From Siphonodentalium dalli (taxonomy: Eukaryota > Mollusca > Scaphopoda > Gadilida > Siphonodentaliidae), in assembly GCA_032622095.1 (NCBI GenBank), contig CP136066.1:56944609-57008608 (forward strand): DNA of 64,000 nt, written 5' to 3'. Of the stretch, positions 46,161 to 54,908 are shown piece by piece (positions within the stretch are counted from its first letter, which is position 1; every line of letters starts with the position of its first letter). The notes beneath the pieces were generated by a model. It saw nothing but the letters and a program-made list of their open reading frames with translations. It made no database searches and was not told the origin of the DNA. The translations under genes were made by a program, and so were the position numbers.

Positions 46161-48040
46161 ATGGAAACCATGGACAATATCGTAAACGTAGGGGAACAGC
46201 CAGACAGCACCCCTGACAAGCAAAGTACAGAACCATACATTAGCATTGATCTGCGAAGTAGACAAGGCCGAACAATCTATAGATGGAATCTTTCGATAAA
46301 GACGCCGAGTTAGACTAATGACGCATGGTCAACGAAATAGCATAGCAGGCCTACCCCGAACTGTCCACCTGTTAACACCTGGTACATAATCTACAGATGG
46401 AATCAAGATGATTGTCCGGACTGACTGAACTTCGGACACTTCGCGAGTAGCTGTAAAGAACCCAGCCTGAGGCACACCGAGCTAGCGACTGATATAAATA
46501 AGGCGGCGAAATTTCAAGCCACAGCATACGACGACAACTTCAAAACGACCGTTGAAAACCATATCAAAGACAATTCAGACCTCTTCCAACCACTAAACAA
46601 CACCGACAGCGACCTGGATGAAGTCTTTCCCATTGCATCACCCATCACACACGAAGAGATAATATCCAATCTAAAGAAGGGACAAAACAATTCAGCTCCA
46701 GGCAACGACAGCATCACATACTCAATACTTCGACAAGCTCTACCAGCCTTCTTCGCCAGACTACTGTTACTCTTCAACGCATGCCTAACCATTGGATACT
46801 TCCCAACATCATGGAAAACAGCAGTAGGAGTAATGATCACAAAGCCAGACAAAGACCGATCCATCCCTAACAACTACCGACCCATCAGCCTCCTTCAATG
46901 TACGGGAAAACTCTTCGAGAGAATAATCAGCAGCAGACTCCGAGACCACCTAGATTCCTCCAACTTTTTCAACCCATGGCAGCGCGGATACCGACAAGGA
47001 AAAGAGGGCATAGAACACATCATCAGAATAGCAGAAGACGTCCGACTATCCCTAGGAAAAAACTGGACAACAGCCGCAGTCTTCCTAGATGTAGAAAAAT
47101 CATTTGACTCAGTATGGTATGGCACGACGGCCTCCGATACAAGATCAGCCACCTCAACCTTGCAAGAAAATACACACGCCTCATCTCTTCATTCATAAAA
47201 GACCGTCAACTCAGCGTCCGCATCAACAACGAAACATCAAACCCAGTCCACATACGCGCCGGAACACCACAAGGATCAGTACTAAGCCCACTCCTCTTCT
47301 TAATCTACGCCAACGACCTACCCATAGACAAGAGAAACAACGTTGAAATATCACAGTTCGCCGACGACCTAGGATTCTGGACGACTCATACAAACCCCCG
47401 AATCCTACAGAAAAGACTACAAAAGACACTCGACGACCTATCAACATGGTGCTCAAAATGGAGAATTAAACTCAACGCCAAAAAGACCCAACTCATCATA
47501 TTCCATAGAAGAAAAACAACACAATCCATCAATATCAAGATAGACAACGAGACAATCCAACCATCCAACCAAGCGATCCTACTAGGAACAACACTAGACC
47601 AGCAAATGACCTTCATCCCTCACATCAACAAGATAGCCGATAAAGCCCGAAAAAGAACAAATCTACTACGATGCCTCCTGGGAACAGACTGGGGAACCAA
47701 CAGCCAAACCCTCATCAACCTCTACCAAATCTACTTCCGGCCCGTCATGGAGTACGTTGCTGCCATCCTCACAGCAGCCCCAAAGACATACATTGAAAAA
47801 CTATAGAAAGTCCAAAACCTAGCCATCCGCATCGCGCTCCGCCAACCACCGACCAACGCCCTCCACGACGCAGCGAACATACCTACAATCAAGCAAAGAC
47901 TGATGGAACTCAGAAACATGACACTATCCCGACTAGACAACAGCCCACTCCTGCTAGAACTACAAGTTAGAAACCAACTACTCGCCACGAAAAAGACAAA
48001 GTCCATCCTACAACTAGACGCAACAGACAGACCCATATAA
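46161..48040 (+). pseudogene. Fused gag/zinc-knuckle and reverse transcriptase relic
   Basis: In frame from 46161: METMDNIVNVGEQPD and YISIDLRSRQGRTIYRWN, a stop, then a CCHC knuckle at 46413-46454 reading C-P-D-stop-L-N-F-G-H-F-A-S-S-C. The stop TGA at 46422 occupies the second Cys position. Without an endonuclease the same frame enters the RT: NNYRPISLLQCTGKLFERI, GYRQGKEGIEHIIR and FLDVEKSFDSVW (block A). A frameshift at about 47115 moves it to HDGLRYKISHL, GTPQGSVLSPLLFLIYANDL, QFADDLGFWT (Asp pair) and LLGTTLDQQMTF. A TAG at 47804 interrupts the C-terminal part, which ends at 48040. Jockey-type by motif style. The catalytic residues survive but the gene cannot work. Confidence 0.85.
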
Positions 48041-48630
48041 CGTCGACAGCACCTGACGACTCCACCACGCTCCCGCCGCTTTGCCTCCAACCACAGTAAC
48101 TACGACTGCCACAAGATCGATCCCCATCGAATAATCAAGAAAGGGTGAAGGGACATGCAAACTGCAGTCCGACCATCCTACCCTGCCTTCGGTCGGAAAC
48201 GACCCAACAACAACAACAAGTCATTACTCAGTCCAACGCTTTCTACTGAGAACGACTGAAGACAACTACGACCGCAGACATACCAAGGAGAAAAGAAGCT
48301 AGCAGCGATATGGCCATGTACACAAGGTAAACAAAATTCTTGTGTTCTGAGCAACGCAGCCCCGATGTATCGATGACAAAGCACACCCCACGACAGCAGA
48401 CGACAGGCTGAGGCGCTCAACTAGAGATCAGCGAATTCAACCCATGACGAAGCGAGGAACCCCCGAGACGTGCAGACGACATGAATGCGAACTCAACCTA
48501 AGAAGATAATAGAGGCCCACGATTCACGCAGACGACAGGAAGACGAACCCAACGAAGATAGCCCATCCCGACGACCCGAAGATATTCCATTGAACTGTTT
48601 GTAATAAATGATCAAATCGTTTTGATTGTC
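46161..48630 (+). mobile_element. Internally deleted Jockey-like LINE
   Basis: Starts with an ORF1-like ATG at 46161 and ends near an AATAAA at 48603. ORF1 and ORF2 remnants share one frame, joined by a deletion that removed the endonuclease. The element is markedly C/A-rich on its coding strand, with C-ending codons, and stands out from the AT-rich flanks. Confidence 0.8.
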
Positions 48631-49252
48631 TGAACGTTAAATGTCCCCCGTCTTGGCACACTGATATTTGTTAACATAAAAAGAGCAAATGACATTAACA
48701 GCATAAATATTTAAGCCTTCTATACCTGGGATTGAAAACAACATATATCTGGAGCATGGTGTAAAGTACCTTTTATATTAGAGTAATATATAAAGAGCGT
48801 TTCGTGTTAGTTTTCCCATGACTGATTGACATTTAAAATGAGCGGTTATTGCGGTTCTTGTGTCGTTATGACATTTTATTGCGAGAACTTAACTTTCCAA
48901 TTAAGATGGACTTTTGTTTTATTAAATGCGTTCTTGAAACGGAAAAGAAATGTCATAAGACCCACATTACGTCTTCGATTAAGTCTATCTTAAGATCATC
49001 TTAAGTCATTATTTCATGAAACTGGGCCCTGGATTTCAACGGTTTTATACGCTGAAGAGAAAAATGTACTATCACTTATAATGAACACAGTCACAGTGAA
49101 TAAAACAGTTTATTATCCACCCCTTAACTAACACTCTTTCTGATTGGTCAAAAAGCCGATCCATGATAATCCGGGGAAAAGTCATATTGGATCCAGAAAG
49201 TCATATCGTCTCATGACCATACAATTTCGTCCAAATATAGGCACGGTGATGG
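48631..49252. other. No recognised feature; contains ATAAAGAGCGTTT motif
   Basis: AT-rich. ATAAAGAGCGTTTCGTGTTA at about 48790 recurs with one change at about 54321. Confidence 0.4.
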
Positions 49253-50215
49253 GGGTAGGTGACGTGTGGACGTTGAATGGCTTGGTGGGTGTCTCACGCC
49301 AACTTTGGTCAAAATATTTTAACAGTTGGAAGTTTCATACCGATAGGTTGATACAAACATTTTACACCACATACAGTTTCACATTGTTCTTATTGTTTAA
49401 TTTCAGAACCAACAATTAGTGAGAAATTTGTTTGGAGACCACTTAGTTTGAATCTATAGATATGTTTAATCTTCCAACCAAGATATATGGTACGAAGAAC
49501 AAAAATAAACAAAAAAGGAATAACAATAAACAATACCTATCCTTAGCCATGCGCGGAGAGTGGAGTCTCGATTCTTATTGCTCGGTTGCGCTTTTTGGGG
49601 GATATTGGAGTAGACCAAATTATTGGCCATGGCTAAATTTGACAATTTGATTAGTCGCTTTCCGCTTATATAGGGACCCACTTGTCGGCGCATGCCATCG
49701 GATTTAACCATCTCGTATATTTAAATGTATGATATGGCAGATTGACAGGTTGCCAGCCTGGTCCGTCATTTGTCTAACCAGGAGAGGTTCCAACGGTCTG
49801 TTGAATGTATTTCAGGAAACGACAAGTTCTTTTCATGACTGATGGTCGATCATTTTGTAAAAAAATTCTCAGTTTCAATAACTAATAGCGTGATTTATTA
49901 AACATTGGAAATAGAGCCTAGCGTTCTGTGTCAAAGATATTACATGAGGTAGTGCAGTTCATCGCACATCTTTCCTTTTCACTAGCATATTTTCGACTGT
50001 TGGTAAAAATGTTGGTCAAATTTACCATCAAATGCATGGAAATTCTCCAAACCATTGGCGATATCAGGTTATTATTTTCTAACAGATGGAAAACTTGAGG
50101 TAACTGCTGGAACTTTCAATCGAAGATGGTGTGGGTGCACTTTTTGTAAACTGGGAGTGTGGTCTTGTGCAAGGGGTGCAGTAACACTGCAGTTGGAAAA
50201 GTAAAGGTGGACAGC
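49253..50215 (+). repeat. Diverged relative of the hAT-like element, split
   Basis: The stretch GGTGTCTCACGCCAACTTTG with ACAGTTGGAAGTTTCATAC near 49289-49340 matches the left interior of 41801-42977. GGGTGCAGTAACACTGCAGTTGG and AGGTGGACA near 50175-50212 match its right interior. The middle is not alignable by eye, and the 5S-bearing element begins right after the right part. Confidence 0.5.
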
Positions 50216-50279
50216 CAATAGACACTTCTCTGATCGAGAGGTCTTGATCCCTTGGTCACGGTCGTTAGACGCTTTGTGT

Positions 50280-50352
50280 GATCACTGAAGTTAAGCAACG
50301 TCGAGCCCGGTTAGCACTTGGATGTGTGACCGGCTTTGGATTCCGGGTGCTG
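50280..50352 (+). promoter_or_regulatory. 5S rRNA-like internal promoter region, left LTR
   Basis: Corresponds to about nucleotides 42-114 of 5S rRNA, including box A (GAAGTTAAGCAACGTCG) and box C (ACTTGGATG...ACCGGC). Compared with the right copy it has changes in box C (GTGTGACC for GGGCGACC, GCTTTGGATT for GCTTGGGATT), so it may be weaker. The first 40 bases of 5S rRNA are absent, so it is not a 5S gene. Confidence 0.75.
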
Positions 50353-50414
50353 CCAACTTTCGATGCGACTCCCGCACCTCTCTCTCTCTCTCTCTCTCTC
50401 TCGTTCTGTTACAC

Positions 50415-50428
50415 TGGGGGCTCGCCCG
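50415..50428 (+). promoter_or_regulatory. Primer binding site candidate, tRNA-Pro type
   Basis: TGGGGGCTCGCCCG begins one base after the LTR end. It is complementary to the 3' end of animal tRNA-Pro (ending CGAGCCCCCA) with one mismatch in 14; the match stops after that. The position is right for a reverse-transcription primer site. Confidence 0.6.
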
Positions 50429-50593
50429 TTCCACGGAGTCTGTGTCATGATGCGACCGCTCTTGGGTTGGACTCGGGTGAGATTCAAAAAGAACGGGGGA
50501 GTAGTGTAGCGGTCGCGCTGTAAATTAAAGAAGGTCGATGACTTCTCCGATCGAGAGGTCTAGATCTCTTGGTCACGGTCGTTAGACGCTTTT

Positions 50594-50666
50594 GATCACC
50601 GAAGTTAAGCAACGTCGAGCCCGGTTAGCACTTGGATGGGCGACCGGCTTGGGATTCCGGGTGATG
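50594..50666 (+). promoter_or_regulatory. 5S rRNA-like internal promoter region, right LTR
   Basis: GATCACCGAAGTTAAGCAAC, then CGGTTAGCACTTGGATGGGC and GACCGGCTTGGGATTCCGGG. Box A, the intermediate element and box C are all recognisable and closer to genuine 5S rRNA than in the left copy. It could recruit TFIIIA/TFIIIC and RNA polymerase III. Confidence 0.8.
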
Positions 50667-51107
50667 TCAATTAACTTTCGGTGCTACTCCAGCACTTCTC
50701 TCTCTCTCTATTATCTCTCTCCTCTCTCCTCTCTCTCTCGCTCGTCTCTCTCAGTTCTCTCTCTATCTCTCTCTCTCTCTCCTATCTCCTCTCTCTCTCT
50801 CTCGCTCGTCTCTCTCAGTTCTCTCTCTCTCTCTCCCTCCCCCTCTCTCTCTCTCTCTCTCTCTCGTTCTGTTACATATGAAACGATGATCTAACAAAAA
50901 CTGACAAACTTCACAAAGATCAACGATTGATTATTGTAGATATATTACAGGAAAAAGGTCGCCTGTGAACGATATACAATAATTGTATCACGGCATTTCT
51001 CGCTCACACAAATATTAGCCAATCGTAAGTTGAGAGGTTAATCACTTATTAGAGCTATCCAATTGCTATCCAAATCGCTAACATGATATGCACGTGCCTG
51101 TGCAAAG

Positions 51108-51529
51108 TTAGAGTACGTTCATACGCTGGCAAATTTGCACAGTATGGTTTGCAGGCATTTTGTCGTAGAAAACGATATGGTGCCATAATATAAACGGAAG
51201 CAAGCATATAAGATGCATATGTACCACAGCTAACTACCTGCGAAGTAAAATATATGTAGTTCCACTTGTAGCGATGCTACCGGAATTTGCCTGTAAAAAG
51301 CATGCAATTATCTCGCAAGAATAAATCATACAGGTGTTTGAAGGCAAATTACAGTATATCACCGTTACAAGTGGAACTACATAAATTTTACTTCTCATGT
51401 CGTTTGCTTTGGTAAAGATGCATGTTATGTGCATGTTTCCGTTCATATTCTGGCACCATGTGATTTCCTATGACGAAATGCCCACAAAAACATACTGTGC
51501 AAACTTTCCAGCGTATGAACGTACCCTAA
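51108..51529. mobile_element. Foldback/MITE with ~190-bp terminal inverted repeats
   Basis: The ends read TTAGAGTACGTTCATACGCT and, inverted, TTAGGGTACGTTCATACGCT. Matching continues through GG-AAA/GTTTGCACAGTATG, ATGGTGCCA-AATAT-AACGG and GAAGTAAAAT-TATGTAGTTC, to AGTTCCACTTGTA near the middle. The arms differ by roughly 20 percent. Flanking bases TTA (left) and TAA (right) do not settle the superfamily. Non-coding. Confidence 0.82.
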
Positions 51530-51657
51530 AACCATAAACTGTGTGTGCTTATTTGATTACAAATCATCGTCACGATGAGTACTACAATTTATTTTGTATC
51601 TTTGTTTTCACAAATTACAATCATTCAATGTATGAAAACAAATTATTAAGTTGATGG

Positions 51658-51659
<2 letters not shown>

Positions 51660-51709
<50 letters not shown>
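51660..51709. repeat. (TA)n microsatellite
   Basis: About 25 perfect TA units. Confidence 0.97.
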
Positions 51710-51710
<1 letters not shown>

Positions 51711-51711
<1 letters not shown>

Positions 51712-52130
51712 CGTCCACCCTGTGATTTCCAACCGATACTCCCCTTATCATAACATATCGAGGCAGGGACGTGGTTATAGGTATGGTGTCCGTTTTGTGA
51801 GCGGTGTCCACCATAATATGGAAGCAGGAACGTGGTTAGGTACTATAAGTTATTGGAGTAGAGTTATATAGAGGGTGATCGTCCTATAATTTCAAACTGA
51901 TCCGACCTATTATCATAACATATCGAGGCAGGGACTTGGCTATAAGGGTTCTGATTGGTGAGGTGTCCACCATAATATCGAAGCAGGGACGTGCTTTATA
52001 TGCTTTCAGCGGAGGGGATTGTCATCCTATAATTTCAAACTGATCCGCCCTCGCATAACATATCGAGGCAATGACTCGGCTATATGGGCTCCGTTTGGTG
52101 ATGGGGTATCCATCCTATAATTTCCAAAGT
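51711..52130 (+). repeat. Degenerate tandem repeat, 165/140-bp units
   Basis: CATAACATATCGAGGCA occurs at 51749, 51914 and 52054. Each is followed by a GGTGTCC-like phrase and preceded by CCTATAATTTC or a variant. Three diverged units. Confidence 0.8.
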
Positions 52131-52429
52131 GTACCTCTTGAACCCAAACCCAAAGGAATCGTATAACAAGAGGCGAGTAGTTACTACACCGAAGACAAAC
52201 AGGTTAACTGCAGTATATATACCCGGCAAATCTCACAAACTTCACTCCCCGTTTACATTTTTCGAGATATCGTCGATTATGCTAAGTAAAGGTGACATGC
52301 TAATGTTGACTATATAATCCCGCAAGTAACACTGACTATGGACATTCCATGTCATGATATAAATCACCAACGTTTATCATAGACATAGTGAAATATAGGG
52401 TTTGGTGGCGACTGATTTCATTTGCACCC
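52131..52429. other. No recognised feature
   Basis: Short unannotated stretch. Confidence 0.3.
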
Positions 52430-52920
52430 CCATTTGGGCTTTGATCTTCCCAACTGGTACCTCACATCTAACCTGAGGTTGGACAATTTCTAAATGATGG
52501 ACATTTCAATCCAAACTTTTGACAAAGGGAGCAAAATATACGAATATTGGTCTAAAACAAACACATTTCCCACTTTTAAATTGTTGGAAAATCAAACTAC
52601 GAGAATAATTTCAACCTGTTGTGAAATTTTCAACTAATGTGTCAGGTATGAAATTTCCAACTATTGAACATGTTGACAAAATGTTTTTTAAGGGGGTGAG
52701 ACACCAACCCCCTTGTCGCGATGTCCCTGTGGGCTGCATATGAGATTTCCAGCTGATAAAACATTTTCACAAGGGGTGAAACGAATCGACCCCTTGTCGA
52801 CACGTCCATGCGTAACATAGATGGGTACATGTATATGATCCGGTTTAAGGGGGAGAAAAACTGAAAAATGATTTTGGACACCCCATACGAAGACCTTCTA
52901 GTCAAGTTCTTTGACGTTAT
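52430..52920 (+). repeat. Diverged relative of the hAT-like element
   Basis: Shares TTGGAAAATC, TTTCAACT, GGGGGTGAGACACC and, at the right, GGACACCCCATACGAAGACC followed by TTCTAGTCAAG, which parallels the GACACCCC...AGACCCTCTAGCCAC right end of 41801-42977. Ends are eroded. Confidence 0.5.
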
Positions 52921-53111
52921 AACTTTTCAATTAACTTTCATAGTACTCGAAAATTATTTGTGATTGGGAGATGTTAGCAGCTACAAAGAACACATACTAT
53001 TTGTGACTTATGTTTGTAATCGTAGGTTCATACTTCATAGTATAAGAGGAATGATAAATTGTTATTTCTTACCAAAATTGTAGAATCTTACAAAGTAAAC
53101 GCTTCATAGTA

Positions 53112-54011
53112 TTGACCCTGGACTCGTACAAGAAAAACACACTGTACACAACATTGTATAATAACTTTATAATATTTACGGTCAAAAAGAAATAACTGGG
53201 GGATAGACTAACTCAAAGCGTGCCTTTAAAGGCACGTGAGGCCTTAGTTGTCGAAAATATTCATATTTGTTCCAATCACCGTAAACAGGAAAACATACAG
53301 TTTCGTTCATATATACCATGACTATCGCGTAAACAGCATGTTATCACAAAGACCTACTATATTTTACCTAAGCAAGAGCCTGATTGTGTTACAGAAGACA
53401 GCACAATGCTACTGGCTAAGCACACAAAAATGGCATAAACGCTCTTTATTTGTTCCATATCAGGAATTCACCAACAAAGAACGCTTAATATGTTTACCAT
53501 CATAATATAAACAAACACAAGAAAAGTAACTTTTTATGCTTTTGTTTACATAACAATGGTAAAACAAATGACAATAACATACTGTTTATGCGATATTTCT
53601 TATTTGTATACGGACCAAGTCTGTCTACATTTTTGTGTTCTTTCTGTTTGTGGCGGTTTTTGACGAGTGGAAATATTTTTACAGGATACCCACCGCCAAG
53701 GCCAACCGTACCTTTAATGTCCAAATTTGTCCGGTGAAATAAATTAAGTAAAATCATGTCCACCGGCAGTTCCACATTATACAAGTGCAAACTGTAACAA
53801 AAAGAATCGATTCAAATCATCACTTTACATCGTGTAGAACAATACGCTTATGGTTGTTATTATTGTGTGACCTCCAATCGACAAGACCGCGCGAAGTCTT
53901 CTGTATAAATGTACCATAATGAACCATCGCTGACAATGCATGTATCTTTAACAAAGACGCACTATATATTTGAGAATAAAGAGGATTCGCGGGATGTAGT
54001 TCCACTGTATT
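53112..54011. repeat. Dispersed repeat B, copy containing MITE family 1
   Basis: Collinear with 24257-24660 on both sides of the inserted element at 53230-53713. Shared phrases include CCTGGACTCGTACAAGAAAA, TACATCGTGTAGAACAATAC and GAACCATCGCTGACAATGCA. Confidence 0.85.
53230..53713 (+). mobile_element. TTAA-flanked MITE, family 1, copy 2
   Basis: A 484-bp copy of 1433-1918, flanked by TTAA at 53226-53229 and 53714-53717. The left TIR has AGGCACGTGAGGCCTT (diverged), the right AAGGCCAACCGTACCT. Comparison with 24367-24370 shows one TTAA became two, which defines the ends of the element. It carries the AAACGCTCTTTAT module at 53437. Confidence 0.9.
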
Positions 54012-54765
54012 TGGTTGACATTTCGGAATCTTTTAATTTCAAGGTTTCGCAGAACTCTGTTTTATCAGTTCAATTCGCGGTGCCAAACAAAGACATTGTG
54101 CGCCATTGTTAAGCTCAATGTTTGGAATTGGAACTGGATAAATTGTGAATTTGCCCGTGTTTTGTGCAGATTTATTCCACATTGATTTGCGCAGATGAAT
54201 GCTGGTAGCTTCCAATGCATGCTTACAAATCATAATTTAAATGATGCTTCAAATGACAGTACAGGCGCACGGTTTATAATAAACGTGAAGTAAAGTCCTG
54301 TTCATATTAGATTAATATTAATAAAGAGTGTTTCGTGTTATGATTCCATGACTATTGATAAAGAGCGTTTATCTCGGTGTTCGGGTTGTTGAGTATTGCA
54401 TGATTGAATTTTTTAAAGTCGGTTTCCTCGAATTATATGTATCAATTGCACGTATACATACTGCTCCAATATAAACGCCGACGCTAGATAGACCCGGCTC
54501 AGTTGAAATGATAGTTATGTTATCATTATGGTAGAATTGGAAATACTCAAAAGTAATCAAATCACGAAGACTAGTTGGCGGAGCTTGCCATAATAACATG
54601 ATAGCTATAGTCAGAGGCGATGTATAGCCACAGGGGTAGGCATAGTGGACATGCCCCACACTTTTTTCGCCAATTACGTGTACCTAATAGCTGTATATAA
54701 CATAACACAAAACATTTACTGATATAATACTACGGGATGGGGAGGGGTGGGGTCACTGGCACTCC

Positions 54766-54773
<8 letters not shown>
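54012..54773. other. No recognised feature; two ATAAAGAG(C/T)G motifs
   Basis: AT-rich. ATAAAGAGTGTTTCGTGTTA at about 54321 and ATAAAGAGCGTTTAT at 54358 belong to the recurrent motif set. Confidence 0.4.
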
Positions 54774-54812
<39 letters not shown>

Positions 54813-54840
54813 TCTCTCTCCTATCTCTCTCTCTCTCTCT

Positions 54841-54905
<65 letters not shown>
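54774..54905. repeat. (CT)n microsatellite at LINE 3' end
   Basis: About 130 bp of CT dinucleotides with rare interruptions, immediately next to the 3' end of the minus-strand LINE. Confidence 0.95.

Positions 54906-54908
<3 letters not shown>

Larger units (their letters stand above)
50221..50876 (+). mobile_element. TRIM-like retroelement with 5S rRNA-like LTRs (Cassandra-like)
   Basis: Two direct repeats, about 50221-50413 and 50539-50876, share CTTCTC-GATCGAGAGGTCT, TTGGTCACGGTCGTTAGACG, a 5S rRNA-like block, a CT-rich tract and the end CTCGTTCTGTTACA. The right copy starts TG and both end CA, as LTRs do. One base after the left copy, TGGGGGCTCGCCCG (50415-50428) matches the usual tRNA-Pro primer site except for one base. 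The internal part is only 125 bp and encodes nothing; it has purine-rich AAAAAGAACGGGGGAG, then ATTAAAGAAGG just before the right repeat. This is the structure of a terminal-repeat retrotransposon in miniature. 5S-bearing LTRs define plant Cassandra elements. No clear target duplication was found. A tandem 5S-derived SINE is the alternative. Confidence 0.6.

Noticed and set aside
50280-50666. Genuine 5S rRNA genes
   Set aside because: The first 40 or so nucleotides of 5S rRNA are missing or replaced and no T-run terminator follows; a CT tract does.
50592-50894. Ser/Leu-rich proteins in CT tracts (also 54737-54946)
   Set aside because: Microsatellite translation, no conserved sequence.
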